NCBI RefSeq assembly: GCF_051020975.1
Contig: NW_027478160.1
Location: 19,180,001-19,244,000, forward strand
Reading direction: 5' to 3'
Source of the DNA: Osmia lignaria lignaria
Taxonomy: Eukaryota; Arthropoda; Insecta; Hymenoptera; Megachilidae
DNA: 64,000 nt
Below are positions 23,245 through 37,072 of the stretch, piece by piece. Under the pieces are notes generated by a model. That model had not been told where the DNA came from. It ran no database searches and saw only the letters and a list, made by a program, of their open reading frames with translations. The stretch's first letter is position 1. The number at the start of each line of letters is the position of its first letter. The translations under genes were made by a program, and so were the position numbers.

Positions 23245-26200
23245 TTGCAGATTTATCTCAAGGGAAGCGGCCTGACGGACATATTTCGAGATATTTCTTC
23301 TTCTTGTTGTTCTTCTTCTGCACAGCTAAGCTGGAAGTGGCATTTGCAGCTCGCAATAGTGCATAGTTATCTCAAAGAAAGGGGCCACGGTGTTTCTGTA
23401 TCTCTATTATGTTGGTGCGGCTTCGGAACTTTTAAATATCTTGATATATCTCGAGAACTACGCATCTGATCAGAAAATATCATAGAACATAAAAGGTAGG
23501 AAACTTAATTCTCTACAAAAAAGGTCTCTTAACATTTTGCCATAGCTCGCTTCGTTTCCGAGATATTTGCAGATTTATCTCAAGGGAAGGGACCTAACGG
23601 ACATATTTCGTGACATTTCTTCTTCTTGTTGTTCTTCTTCTGCACAGCTAAACTGGAAGTGGCATTTCCAGCTCGCAATAGTGCAGAGTTATCTCAAAGA
23701 AAGGGGCCACGGTGTTTCTGTATCTCTATTATGTTGGTGCGGCTTCGGAACTTTTAAATATCTTGATATATCTCGAGAACTACGCATCTGATCAAAAAAT
23801 ATCATAGAACATAAAAAGTAGGAAACTTAATTCTCTACAAAAAAGGTCTCTTAACATTATGCCATAGCTCGCTTCGTTTCCGAGATATTTGCAGATTTAT
23901 CTCAAGGGAAGGGGCCTGACGGACATATTTCGAGATATTTCTTCTTCTTGTTGTTCTTCTTCTGCACAGCTAAGCTGGAAGTGGCATTTGCAGCTCGCAA
24001 TAGTGCAGAGTTATGTCAAAGAAAGGGTCCACGGTGTTTCTGTATCTCTATTATGTTGGTGCGGCTTCGGAACTTTTAAATATCTTGATATATCTCGAGA
24101 ACTACGCATCTAATCAAAAAAGATCATAGAACATAAAAAGTAGGACACTTAATTCTCTACAAGAAAGGTCTCTTAACATTTTGCCATAGCTCGCTTCGTT
24201 TCCGAGATATTTGCAGATTTATCTCAAGGGATGGGGCCTGACGGACATATTTCGAGATATTTCTTCTTCTTGTTGTTCTTCTTCTGCACATCTAAGCTGG
24301 AAGTGGCATTTGCAGCTCGCAATAGTGCAGAGTTATCTCAAAGAAAGCGGCCACGGTGTTTCTGTACCTCTATTATGTTGGTGCAGCTTCGGAACTTTTA
24401 AATATCTTGATATATCTCGAGATCTACGCATCTGATCAAAAAATATCATAGAACATAAAAAGTAGGAAACTTAATTCTCTACAAAAAAGATCTCTTGATA
24501 TTTTGCCATAGCTCGCTTCGTTTCCGAGATATTGGCAGATTTATCTCAAGGGAAGGGGCCTGACGGACATATTTCGAGATATTTCTTCTTCTTGTTGTTC
24601 TTCTTCTGCACAGCTAAGCTGGAAGTGGCATTTGCAGCTCGCAATAGTGCATAGTTATCTCAAAGAAAGGGGCCACGGTGTTTCTGTATCTCTATTATGT
24701 TGGTGCGGCTTCGGAACTTTTAAATATCTTGATATATCTCGAGAACTACGCATCTGATCAAAAAATATCATAGAACATAAAAAGTAGGAAACTTAATTCT
24801 CTACAAAAAAGGTCTCTTAACATTTTGCCATAGCTCGCTTCGTTTCCGAGATATTCGCAGATTTATCTCAAGGGAAGGGGCCTAACGGACATATTTCGTG
24901 ATATTTCTTCTTCTTGTTGTTCTTCTTCTGCACAGCTAAGCTGGAAGTGGCATTTGCGGCTCGCACTAGTGCAGAGTGATCTCAAAGAAAAGGGCCACGG
25001 TGTTTCTGGATCTCTATTATGTTGGTGCGGCTTCGGAACTTTTAAATATCTCGATATATCTCGAAAACTACGCTTCTGATCAGAAAATATCATATAACAT
25101 AAATTGTAGGAAACATAATTCTCTACAAAAAAGGTCTCTTAACATTTTGCCATAGCTCGTTTCGTTTCCGAGATATTTGCTGATTTATCTCAAGGGAAGG
25201 GGCCTGACGGACATATTTCGAGATATTTCTTCTTCTTGTTGTTCTTCTTCTGCACAGCTAAACTGGAAGTGGCATTTCCAGCTCGCAATAGTGCAGAGTT
25301 ATCTCAAAGAATGGGGCCACGGTGTTTCTGTATCTCTATTATGTTGGTGCGGCTTCGGAACTTTTAAATATCTTGATATATCTCGAGAACTACGCATCTG
25401 ATCAAAAAATATCATAGAACATAAAAAGTAGGAAACTTAATTCTCTACAAATAAGGTCTCTTAACATTTTGCCATAGCTCGCTTCGTTTCGGAGATATTT
25501 GCAGATTTATCTCAAGGGAAGGGGCCTGACGGATATATTTCGAGATATTTCTTCTTCTTGTTGTTCTTCTTCTGCACAGCTAAGCTGGAAGTGGCATTTG
25601 CAGCTCGCAATAGTGCAGAGTTATCTCAAAGAAAGGGTCCACGGTGGTTCTGTATCTCTATTATGTTGGTGCGGCTTCGGAACTTTTAAATATCTTGGTA
25701 TAACTCGAGAACTACGCATCTGATCAAAAAATATCATAGAACATAAAAAGTACGAAACTTAATTCTCTACAAAAAAGGTCTCTTAACATTTTGCCATAGC
25801 TCGCTTGGTTTCCGAGGTATATGCAGATTTATCTCAAGGGAAGGGGCCTGACGGACATATTTCGAGATATTTCTTCCTCTTGTTGTTCTTCTTCTGCACA
25901 GCTAAGCTGGAAGTGGCATTTGCGGCTCGCACAAGTGCAGAGTTATCTCAAAGAAAGGGGCCACGGTGTTTCTGTATCTCTATTATGTTGGTGCGGCTTC
26001 GGAACTTTTAAATATCTTGATATATCTCGAGAACTACGCATATGATCAAAAAATATCATAGAACATAAAAAGTAGGAAACTTAATTCTCTACAAAAAAGG
26101 TCTCTTAACATTTTGCCATAGCTCGCTTCGTTTCCGAGATATTTGCAGATTTATCTCGAGGGAAGGGGCCTGACGGACATATTTCGAGATATTTCTTCTT

Positions 26201-28393
26201 CTTGTTGTTCTTCTTCTGCACAGCTATGCTGGAAGTGGCATTTGCGGCTCGCACTAGTGCAGAGTTATCTGAAAGAAAGGGGCCACGGTGTTTCTGTATC
26301 TCTATTATAGGTGCGGCTTCGGAACTTTTAAATATCTCGATATATCTCGAAAACTACGCTTCTGATCAAAAAATATCATAGAACATAAATTGTAGGAAAC
26401 ATAATTCTCTACAAAAAAGGTCTCTTAACATTTTGCCATAGCTCGTTTCGTTTCCGAGATATTTGCAGATATATCTCAAGGGAAGGGGCCTGACGGACAT
26501 ATTTCGAGATATTTCTTCTTCTTGTTGTTCTTCTTCTGCACAGCTAAACTGGAAGTGGCGTTTCCAGCTCGCAATAGCGCAGAGTTATCGGAAAGAAAGG
26601 GGCCACGGTGTTGCTGTATCTCTATTATGTTGGTGCGGCTTCGGAACTTTTAAATATCTTGATATATCTCGAGAACTACGCATCTGATCAAAAAATATCA
26701 TAGAACATAAAAAGTAGGAAACTTAATTCTCTACAAAAAAGGTCTCTTAACATTTTGCCATAGCTCGCTTCGTTTCCGAGATATTTGCAGATTTATCTCG
26801 AGGGAAGGGGCCTGACGGACATATTTCGAGATATTTCTTCTTCTTGTTGTTCTTCTTCTGCACAGCTAAGCTGGAAGTGGCTTTTGCGGCTCGCACTAGT
26901 GCAGAGTTATCTCAAAGAAAGGGGCCACGGTGTTTCTGTATCTCTATTATGTTGGTGCGGCTTCGGAACTTTTAAATATCTCGATATATCTCGAGAAGTA
27001 CGCATCTGATCAAAAAATATCATAGAACATAAAAAGTAGGAAACTTAATTCTCTACAAATAAAGTCTCTTAACATTTTGCCTTAGCTCGCTTCGTTTCCG
27101 AGATATTTGCAGATTTATCTCAAGGGAAGGGGCCTGAGGGACATATGTGGAGATATTTCTTCTTCTTGTTGTTCTTCTTCTGCACAGCTAAACTGGAAGT
27201 GGCATTTCCAGCTCGCAATAGTGCAGAGTTATCTGAAAGAAAGGGGCCACGGTGTTTCTGTATCTCTATTATGTTGGTGCGGCTTCGGAACTTTTAAATA
27301 TCTTGATATATCTCGAGAACTACGCATCTGATCAAAAAATATCATAGAACATAAAAAGTAGGAAACTTAATTCTCTACAAAAAAGGTCTCTTAACATTTT
27401 GCCATTGCTCGCTTCGTTTCCGAGATATTTGCAGATTTATCTCAAGGGAAGGGGCCTGACGGACATATTTCGAGATATATCTTCTTCTTGTTGTTCTTCT
27501 TCTGCACAGCTAAGCTGGAAGTGGCATTTGCAGCTCGCAATAGTGCAGAGTTATCTCAAAGAAAGGGGCCACGGTGTTTCTGTATCTCTATTATGTTGGT
27601 GCGGCTTCGGAACTTTTAAATATCTTGATATATCTCGAGAAGTACGCATCTGATCAAAAAATATCATAGAACATAGAAAGTAGGAAACTTAATTCTCTAC
27701 AAAAAAGGTCTCTTAACATTTTGCCATAGCTCGCTTCGTTTCCGAGATATTTGCAGATTTATCTCAAGGGAAGGGACCTGACGGACATATTTCGAGATAT
27801 TTCTTCTTCTTGTTGTTCTTCTTCTGCACAGCTAAGCTGGAAGTGGCATTTGCGGCTCGCACTAGTGCAGAGTTATCTCAAAGAAAGGGGCCACGGTGTT
27901 TCTGGATCTCTATTATGTTGGTGCGGCTTCGGAACTTTTAAATATCTCAATATATCTCGAAAACTACGCTTCTGATCAAAAAATATCATAGAACATAACT
28001 TGTAGGAGACATAATTCTCTACAAAAAAGGTCTCTTAACATTTTGCCATAGCTCGCTTCGTTTCCGAGATATTTGCAGATATATCTCAAGGGAAGGGGCC
28101 TGACGGACATATTTCGAGATATTTCTTCTTCTTGTTGTTCTTCTTCTGCACAGCTAAGCTGGAAGTGGCATTTGCAGCTCGCAATAGTGCAGAGTTATCT
28201 CAAAGAAAGGGGCCACGTGTTTCTGTATCTCTATTATGTTGGTGCAGCTTCGGAACTTTTAAATATCTTGATATATCTCGAGAACAACGCATCTGATCAA
28301 AAAATATCATAGAACATAAAAAGTAGAAAACTTAATTCTCTACAAAAAAGGTCTCTTAACATTTTGCCATAGCTCGCTTCGTTTCCGAGATAT
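23245..28393 (+). repeat. Mosaic stretch of 16 units without clear higher-order order
   Basis: Individual variants recur here but I found no ordered multi-unit repeat. Notable units: 23245 and 24533 with gtgcatagttatc; 23567 and 24855 with ggcctaacgg and tttcgtga; 24211 with aagggatggggcc and tctcgagatctacg; 24855 with gagtgatctc; 25177 with caaagaatgggg; 25821 with gaggtatatgcag, which creates an ATG at the usual TTG site; 27107 with gccttagctcgc upstream and acatatgtggag, shared with 61542 and 62508. Unit 26143 is 320 bp and unit 28073 is 321 bp (ccacgtgttt for ccacggtgttt). This may be an older, more recombined stretch. Confidence 0.75.
26143..26462 (+). repeat. 320-bp unit with a 2-bp deletion in the second half
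   Basis: This unit reads ctattataggtgcgg where others have ctattatgttggtgcgg, a net loss of two bases near 26309. It also has gctatgctgg and ttatctgaaag. The open frame seen in most units is broken here, with no sign of compensation. This supports the view that the frame is not under coding constraint. Confidence 0.85.
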
Positions 28394-29681
28394 ATGCAGA
28401 TTTATCTCAAGGGAAGGGGCCTGACGGACATATTTCGAGATATTTCTTCTTCTTGTTGTTCTTCTTCTGCACAGCTAAGCTGGAAGTGGCATTTGCAGCT
28501 CGCAATAGTGCAGAGTTATCTCAAAGAAAGGGGCCACGGTGTTTCTGTATCTCTATTATGTTGGTGCGGCTTCGGAACTTTTAAATATCTCGATATATCT
28601 CGAAAACTACGCTTCTGATCAAAAAATATCATAGAACATAACTTGTAGGAGACATAATTCTCTACAAAAAAGGTCTCTTAACATTTTGCCATAGCTCGCT
28701 TCGTTTCCGAGATATTTGCAGACATATCTCAAGGGAAGGGGCCTGACGGACATATTTCGAGATATTTCTTCTTCTTGTTGTTCTTCTTCTGCACAGCTAA
28801 GCTGGAAGTGGCATTTGCGGCTCGCACTAGTGCAGAGTTATCTCAAAGAAAGGGGCCACGGTGTTTCTGGATCTCTATTATGTTGGTGCGGCTTCGGAAC
28901 TTTTAAATATCTCGATATATCTCGAAAACTACGCTTCTGATCAAAAAATATCATAGAACATAAATTGTAGGAAACATAATTCTCTACAAAAAAGGTCTCT
29001 TAACATTTTGCCATAGCTCGTTTCGTTTCCGAGATATTTGCAGATATATCTCAAGGGAAGGGGCCTGACGGACATATTTCGAGATATTTCTTCTTCTTGT
29101 TGTTCTTCTTCTGCACAGCTAAACTGGAAGTGGCATTTCCAGCTCGCAATAGTGCAGAGTTATCTCAAAGAAAGGGGCCACGGTGTTTCTGTATCTCTAT
29201 TATGTTGGTGCGGCTTCGGAACTTTTAAATATCTTGATATATCTCGAGAACTACGCATCTGATCAAAAAATATCATAGAACATAAAAAGTACGAAACATA
29301 AGTCTCTACAAAAAAGGTCTCTTAACATTTTGCCATAGCTCGTTTCGTTTCCGAGATATTTGCAGATATATCTCAAGGGAAGGGGCCTGACGGACATATT
29401 TCGAGATATTTCTTCTTCTTGTTGTTCTTCTTCTGCACAGCTAAACTGGAAGTGGCGTTTCCAGCTCGCAATAGCGCAGAGTTATCTGAAAGAAAGGGGC
29501 CACGGTGTTGCTGTATCTCTATTATGTTGGTACGGCTTCGGAACTTTTAAATATCTTGATATATCTCGAGAACTACGCATCTGATCAAAAAATATCATAG
29601 AACATAAAAACTAGGAAACTTAATTCTCTACAAAAAAGGTCTCTTAACATTTTGCCATAGCTCGCTTCGTTTCCGAGATAT

Positions 29682-29988
29682 TTGCAGATATATCTCGAGG
29701 GAAGGGGCCTGACGGACATATTTCGAGATATTTCTTCTTCTGCACAGCTAAGCTGGAAGTGGCTTTTGCGGCTCGCACTAGTGCAGAGTTATCTCAAAGA
29801 AAGGGGCCACGGTGTTTCTGTATCTCTATTATGTTGGTGCGGCTTCGGAACTTTTAAATATCTCGATATATCTCGAAAACTACGCTTCTGATCAAAAAAT
29901 ATCATAGAACATAAATTGTAGAAAACTTAATTCTCTAAAAAAAAGGTCTCTTAACATTTTGCCATAGCTCGCTTCGTTTCCGAGATAT
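29682..29988 (+). repeat. 307-bp unit with a 15-bp deletion in the pyrimidine tract
   Basis: The tract between gatattt and gcacagc is cttcttct here (near 29729-29737) instead of the usual 23 bases. The loss of 15 bp removes the TTG triplets and one TTCTTC half, consistent with slippage or exchange between the two halves. The matching unit in block F copy 2 (34497) keeps the full tract, so the deletion arose after the block was duplicated, or copy 2 was repaired. Five codons are lost in the open frame without shifting it. Confidence 0.9.
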
Positions 29989-31920
29989 ATGCAGATTTAT
30001 CTCAAGGGAAGGGGCCTGACGGACATATTTCGAGATATTTCTTCTTCTTGTTGTTCTTCTTCTGCACAGCTAAGCTGGAAGTGGCATTTGCAGCTCGCAA
30101 TAGTGCAGAGTTATCTCAAAGAAAGGGGCCACGGTGTTTCTGTATCTCTATTATGTTGGTGCGGCTTCGGAACTTTTAAATATCTCGATATATCTCGAAA
30201 ACTACGCTTCTGATCAAAAAATATCATAGAACATAACTTGTAGGAGACATAATTCTCTACAAAAAAGGTCTCTTAACATTTTGCCATAGCTCGCTTCGTT
30301 TCCGAGATATTTGCAGATATATCTCAAGGGAAGGGGCCTGACGGACATATTTCGAGATATTTCTTCTTCTTGTTGTTCTTCTTCTGCACAGCTAAACTAG
30401 AAGTGGCATTTCCAGCTCGCAATAGTGCAGAGTTATCTCAAAGAAAGGGGCCACGGTGTTTCTGCATCTCTATTATGTTGGTGCGGCTTCGGAACTTTTA
30501 AATATCTTGATATATCTCGAGAACTACGCATCTGATCAAAAAATATCATAGAACATAGAAAGTAGGAAACTTAATTCTCTACAAAAAACGTCTCTTAGCA
30601 TTTTGCCGTAGCTCGCTTCGTTTCCGAGATATTTGCAGATTTATCTCAAGGGAAGGGGCCTGACGGACATATTTCGAGATATTTCTTCTTCTTGTTGTTC
30701 TTCCTCTGCACAGCTAAGCTGGAAGTGGCAATTGCGGCTCGCACTAGTGCAGAGTTATCTCAAAGAAAGGGGCCACGGTGTTTCTGTATCTCTATTATGT
30801 TGGTGCGGCTTCGGAACTTTTAAATATCTTGATATATCTCGAGAACTACGCATCTGATCAAAAAATATCATAGAACATAAAAAGTAGGAAACTTAATTCT
30901 CTACAAAAAAGGTCTCTTAACATTTTGCCATAGCTCGCTTCGTTTCCGAGATATTTGCAGATTTATCTCAAGGGAAGGGGCCTGACGGACATATTTCGAG
31001 ATATTTCTTCTTCTTGTTGTTCTTCTTCTGCACAGCTAAGCTGGACGTGGCATTTCTGGCTCGCACTAGTGCAGAGTTATCTCAAAGAAAGGGGCCACGG
31101 TGTTTCTGCATCTCTATTATGTTGGTGCGGCTTCGGAACTTTTAAATATCTTGATATATCTCGAGAACTACGCATCTGATCAAAAAATATCATAGAACAT
31201 AAAAAGTAGGAACCTTAATTCTCTACAAATAAGGTCTCTTAACATTTTGCCATAGCTCACTTCGTTTCCGAGATATTTGCAGATTTATCTCAAGGGAAGG
31301 GGCCTGACGGACATATTTCGAGATATTTCTTCTTCTCGTTGTTCTTCTTCTGCACAGCTAAGCTGGAAGTGGCATTTGCGGCCCGCACTAGTGCAGAGTT
31401 ATCTCAAAGAAAGGGGCCACGGTGTTTCTGTATCTCTATTATGTTGGTGCGGCTTCGGAACTTTTAAATATCTCGATATATCTCGAAAACTACGCTTCTG
31501 ATCAAAAAATATCATAGAACATAACTTGTAGGAGACATAATTCTCTACAAAAAAGGTCTCTTAACATTTTGCCATAGCTCGCTTCGTTTCCGAGATATTT
31601 GCAGATATATCTCAAGGGAAGGGGCCTGACGGACATATTTCGAGATATTTCTTCTTCTTGTTGTTCTTCTTCTGCACAGCTAAGCTGGAAGTGGCATTTG
31701 CAGCTCGCAATAGTGCAGAGTTATCTCAAAGAAAGGGGCCACGGTGTTTCTGTATCTCTATTATGTTGGTGCAGCTTCGGAACTTTTAAATATCTTGATA
31801 TATCTCGAGAACAACGCATCTGATCAAAAAATATCATAGAACATAAAAAGTAGAAAACTTAATTCTCTACAAAAAAGGTCTCTTAACATTTTGCCATAGC
31901 TCACTTCGTTTCCGAGATAT

Positions 31921-32242
31921 TTGCAGATTTATCTCAAGGGAAGGGGCCTGACGGACATATTTCGAGATATTTCTTCTTCTCGTTGTTCTTCTTCTGCACA
32001 GCTAAGCTGGAAGTGGCATTTGCAGCTCGCAATAGTGCAGAGTTATCTCAAAGAAAGGGGCCACGGTGTTTCTGTATCTCTATTATGTTGGTGCAGCTCC
32101 GGAACTTTTAAATATCTTGATATATCTCGAGAACAACGCATCTGATCAAAAAATATCATAGAACATAAAAAGTAGAAAACTTAATTCTCTACAAAAAAGG
32201 TCTCTTAACATTTTGCCATAGCTCGCTTCGTTTCCGAGATAT
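31921..32242 (+). repeat. Hybrid unit with an exchange point inside the monomer
   Basis: The first part (tagctcacttcg upstream and ttctcgttg in the tract) matches unit 31277. The second part (gtgcagct, gagaacaacgc tail and agtagaaaac linker) matches unit 31599. It has one private change, gcagctccgg. The unit is absent from block F copy 2, where the 31599-like unit (36107) is followed directly by the 32243-like unit (36429). It therefore looks like the product of an unequal exchange that added one unit to copy 1, or removed one from copy 2. Confidence 0.8.
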
Positions 32243-32886
32243 ATGCAGATTTATCTCAAGGGAAGGGGCCTGACGGACATATTTCGAGATATTTCTTCTT
32301 CTTGTTGTTCTTCTTCTGCACAGCTAAGCTGGAAGTGGCATTTGCAGCTCGCAATAGTGCAGAGTTATCTCAAAGAAAGGGGCCACGGTGTTTCTGTATC
32401 TCTATTATGTTGGTGCGGCTTCGGAACTTTTAAATATCTCGATATATCTCGAAAACTACGCTTCTGATCAAAAAATATCATAGAACATAACTTGTAGGAG
32501 ACATAATTCTCTACAAAAAAGGTCTCTTAACATTTTGCCATAGCTCGCTTCGTTTCCGAGATATTTGCAGATATATCTCAAGGGAAGGGGCCTGACGGAC
32601 ATATTTCGAGATATTTCTTCTTCTTGTTGTTCTTCTTCTGCACAGCTAAACTGGAAGTGGCATTTCCAGCTCGCAATAGAGCAGAGTTATCTGAAAGGAA
32701 GGGGCCACGGTGTTTCTGTATCTCTATTATGTTGGTGCGGCTTCGGAACTTTTAAATATCTTGATATATCTCGAGAACTACGCATCTGATCAAAAAATAT
32801 CATAGAACATAAAAAGTAGGAAACTTAATTCTCTACAAAAAAGGTCTCTTAACATTTTGCCATAGCTCGCTTCGTTTCCGAGATAT

Positions 32887-33530
32887 TTGCAGATTTATCT
32901 CAAGGGAAGGGGCCTGACGGACATATTTCGAGATATTTCTTCTTCTTGTTGTTCTTCTTCTGCACAGCTAAGCTGGAAGTGGCATTTGCGGCTCGCACTA
33001 GTGCAGAGTTATCTCAAAGAAAGGGGCCACGGTGTTTCTGTATCTCTATTATGTTGGTGCGGCTTCGGAACTTTTAAATATCTTGATATATCTTGGGAAC
33101 TACGCTTCTGATAAAAAAATATCATAGAACATAAAAAGTAGGAAACTTAATTCTCTACAAATAAAGTCTCTTAACATTTTGCCATAGCTCGCTTCGTTTC
33201 CGAGATATTTGCAGATTTATCTCAAGGAAAGGGGCCTGGCGGACATATTTCTAGATATTTCTTCTTCTTGTTGTTCTTCTTCTGCACAGCTAAGCTGGAA
33301 GTGGCATTTGCGGCTCGCGCTAGTGCAGAGTTATCTCAAAGAAAGGGGCCACGGTGTTTCTGTATCTCTATTATGTTGGTGCGGCTTCGGAACTTTTAAA
33401 TATCACGATATATCTCGAAAACTACGTTTCTGATCAAAAAATATCATAGAACATAAATTGTAGGAAACATAATTCTCTACAAAAAACGTCTCTTAACATT
33501 TTGCCATAGCTCGCTTCGTTTCCGAGATAT
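32887..33530 (+). repeat. Two junction units between the copies of block F
   Basis: Unit 32887 carries atatcttgggaac and tgataaaaaaat, which destroys the usual tgatca site. Unit 33209 carries caaataaagtctc upstream, ctcaaggaaaggggcctgg, tttctagatattt and tatcacgatatatc. The head of 33209 recurs in 38039 and 39005 and its tatcacgata tail in 37395 and 40936, so these features have spread beyond block F. Confidence 0.78.
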
Positions 33531-36500
33531 TTGCAGATTTATCTCAAGGGAAGGGGCCTGACGGACATATTTCGAGATATTTCTTCTTCCTGTTGTTCTT
33601 CTTCTGCACAGCTAAGCTGGAAGTGGCATTTGCGGCTCGCACTAGTGCAGAGTTATCTCAAAGAAAGGGGCCACGGTGTTTCTGGATCTCTATTATGTTG
33701 GTGCGGCTTCGGAACTTTTAAATATCTCGATATATCTCGAAAACTACGCTTCTGATCAAAAAATATCATAGAACATAAATTGTAGGAAACATAATTCTCT
33801 ACAAAAAAGGTCTCTTAACATTTTGCCATAGCTCGTTTCGTTTCCGAGATATTTGCAGATATATCTCAAGGGAAGGGGCCTGACGGACATATTTCGAGAT
33901 ATTTCTTCTTCTTGTTGTTCTTCTTCTGCACAGCTAAACTGGAAGTGGCATTTCCAGCTCGCAATAGTGCAGAGTTATCTCAAAGAAAGGGGCCACGGTG
34001 TTTCTGTATCTCTATTATGTTGGTGCGGCTTCGGAACTTTTAAATATCTTGATATATCTCGAGAACTACGCATCTGATCAAAAAATATCATAGAACATAA
34101 AAAGTACGAAACATAATTCTCTACAAAAAAGGTCTCTTAACATTTTGCCATAGCTCGTTTCGTTTCCGAGATATTTGCAGATATATCTCAAGGGAAGGGG
34201 CCTGACGGACATATTTCGAGATATTTCTTCTTCTTGTTGTTCTTCTTCTGCACAGCTAAACTGGAAGTGGCGTTTCCAGCTCGCAATAGCGCAGAGTTAT
34301 CTGAAAGAAAGGGGCCACGGTGTTGCTGTATCTCTATTATGTTGGTACGGCTTCGGAACTTTTAAATATCTTGATATATCTCGAGAACTACGCATCTGAT
34401 CAAAAAATATCATAGAACATAAAAACTAGGAAACTTAATTCTCTACAAAAAAGGTCTCTTAACATTTTGCCATAGCTCGCTTCGTTTCCGAGATATTTGC
34501 AGATATATCTCGAGGGAAGGGGCCTGACGGACATATTTCGAGATATTTCTTCTTCTTGTTGTTCTTCTTCTGCACAGCTAAGCTGGAAGTGGCTTTTGCG
34601 GCTCGCACTAGTGCAGAGTTATCTCAAAGAAAGGGGCCACGGTGTTTCTGTATCTCTATTATGTTGGTGCGGCTTCGGAACTTTTAAATATCTCGATATA
34701 TCTCGAAAACTACGCTTCTGATCAAAAAATATCATAGAACATAAATTGTAGAAAACTTAATTCTCTACAAAAAAGGTCTCTTAACATTTTGCCATAGCTC
34801 GCTTCGTTTCCGAGATATATGCAGATTTATCTCAAGGGAAGGGGCCTGACGGACATATTTCGAGATATTTCTTCTTCTTGTTGTTCTTCTTCTGCACAGC
34901 TAAGCTGGAAGTGGCATTTGCAGCTCGCAATAGTGCAGAGTTATCTCAAAGAAAGGGGCCACGGTGTTTCTGTATCTCTATTATGTTGGTGCGGCTTCGG
35001 AACTTTTAAATATCTCGATATATCTCGAAAACTACGCTTCTGATCAAAAAATATCATAGAACATAACTTGTAGGAGACATAATTCTCTACAAAAAAGGTC
35101 TCTTAACATTTTGCCATAGCTCGCTTCGTTTCCGAGATATTTGCAGATATATCTCAAGGGAAGGGGCCTGACGGACATATTTCGAGATATTTCTTCTTCT
35201 TGTTGTTCTTCTTCTGCACAGCTAAACTAGAAGTGGCATTTCCAGCTCGCAATAGTGCAGAGTTATCTCAAAGAAAGGGGCCACGGTGTTTCTGTATCTC
35301 TATTATGTTGGTGCGGCTTCGGAACTTTTAAATATCTTGATATATCTCGAGAACTACGCATCTGATCAAAAAATATCATAGAACATAAAAAGTAGGAAAC
35401 TTAATTCTCTACAAAAAAGGTCTCTTAACATTTTGCCATAGCTCGCTTCGTTTCCGAGATATTTGCAGATTTATCTCAAGGGAAGGGGCCTGACGGACAT
35501 ATTTCGAGATATTTCTTCTTCTTGTTGTTCTTCTTCTGCACAGCTAAGCTGGACGTGGCATTTCTGGCTCGCACTAGTGCAGAGTTATCTCAAAGAAAGG
35601 GGCCACGGTGTTTCTGCATCTCTATTATGTTGGTGCGGCTTCGGAACTTTTAAATATCTTGATATATCTCAAGAACTACGCATCTGATCAAAAAATATCA
35701 TAGAACATAAAAAGTAGGAAACTTAATTCTCTACAAATAAGGTCTCTTAACATTTTGCCATAGCTCACTTCGTTTCCGAGATATTTGCAGATTTATCTCA
35801 AGGGAAGGGGCCTGACGGACATATTTCGAGATATTTCTTCTTCTCGTTGTTCTTCTTCTGCACAGCTAAGCTGGAAGTGGCATTTGCGGCCCGCACTAGT
35901 GCAGAGTTATCTCAAAGAAAGGGGCCACGGTGTTTCTGTATCTCTATTATGTTGGTGCGGCTTCGGAACTTTTAAATATCTCGATATATCTCGAAAACTA
36001 CGCTTCTGATCAAAAAATATCATAGAACATAACTTGTAGGAGACATAATTCTCTACAAAAAAGGTCTCTTAACATTTTGCCATAGCTCGCTTCGTTTCCG
36101 AGATATTTGCAGATATATCTCAAGGGAAGGGGCCTGACGGACATATTTCGAGATATTTCTTCTTCTTGTTGTTCTTCTTCTGCACAGCTAAGCTGGAAGT
36201 GGCATTTGCAGCTCGCAATAGTGCAGAGTTATCTCAAAGAAAGGGGCCACGGTGTTTCTGTATCTCTATTATGTTGGTGCAGCTTCGGAACTTTTAAATA
36301 TCTTGATATATCTCGAGAACAACGCATCTGATCAAAAAATATCATAGAACATAAAAAGTAGAAAACTTAATTCTCTACAAAAAAGGTCTCTTAACATTTT
36401 GCCATAGCTCGCTTCGTTTCCGAGATATATGCAGATTTATCTCAAGGGAAGGGGCCTGACGGACATATTTCGAGATATTTCTTCTTCTTGTTGTTCTTCT

Positions 36501-37072
36501 TCCGCACAGCTAAGCTGGAAGTGGCATTTGCAGCTCGCAATAGTGCAGAGTTATCTCAAAGAAAGGGGCCACGGTGTTTCTGTATCTCTATTATGTTGGT
36601 GCGGCTTCGGAACTTTTAAATATCTCGATATATCTCGAAAACTACGCTTCTGATCAAAAAATATCATAGAACATAACTTGTAGGAGACATAATTCTCTAC
36701 AAAAAAGGTCTCTTAACATTTTGCCATAGCTCGCTTCGTTTCCGAGATATTTGCAGATATATCTCAAGGGAAGGGGCCTGACGGACATATTTCGAGATAT
36801 TTCTTCTTCTTGTTGTTCTTCTTCTGCACAGCTAAACTGGAAGTGGCATTTCCAGCTCGCAATAGAGCAGAGTTATCTGAAAGGAAGGGGCCACGGTGTT
36901 TCTGTATCTCTATTATGTTGGTGCGGCTTCGGAACTTTTAAATATCTTGATATATCTCGAGAACTACGCATCTGATCAAAAAATATCATAGAACATAAAA
37001 AGTAGAAAACTTAATTCTCTACAAAAAAGGTCTCTTAACATTTTGCCATAGCTCGCTTCGTTTCCGAGATAT
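33531..37072 (+). repeat. Higher-order block F, copy 2 (11 units)
   Basis: Units 33531, 33853, 34175 and 34497 match 28716, 29038, 29360 and 29682 at an offset of 4815 bp. After the 15-bp deletion in copy 1 the offset becomes 4830 bp for 34819 and 35141. It then steps to 4508 bp (35463, 35785, 36107) and 4186 bp (36429, 36751), because units 30633 and 31921 of copy 1 have no partner. Unit 35141 shares aaactagaagtgg with 30311, a change that interrupts the open frame in both. The stepped offsets record two single-unit gains or losses after duplication. Confidence 0.9.

Larger units (their letters stand above)
28716..32886 (+). repeat. Higher-order block F, copy 1 (13 units)
   Basis: This is the longest segmental repeat in the window. 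Ordered units 28716, 29038, 29360, 29682, 29989, 30311, 30955, 31277, 31599, 32243 and 32565 are matched from 33531 onward. Markers are tttctggatctc (28716), gtacgaaacata before and gtgttgctgtatc in 29360, aaaaactagg before 29682, gagatatatgcag (29989), aaactagaagtgg (30311), ggacgtggcatttctgg (30955), ttctcgttg with cggcccgcac (31277) and aatagagcagag (32565). Units 30633 and 31921 are present only in this copy. Homology seems to start inside unit 28716, whose upstream linker (aacttgtaggagacat) differs from that of 33531. Confidence 0.9.
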
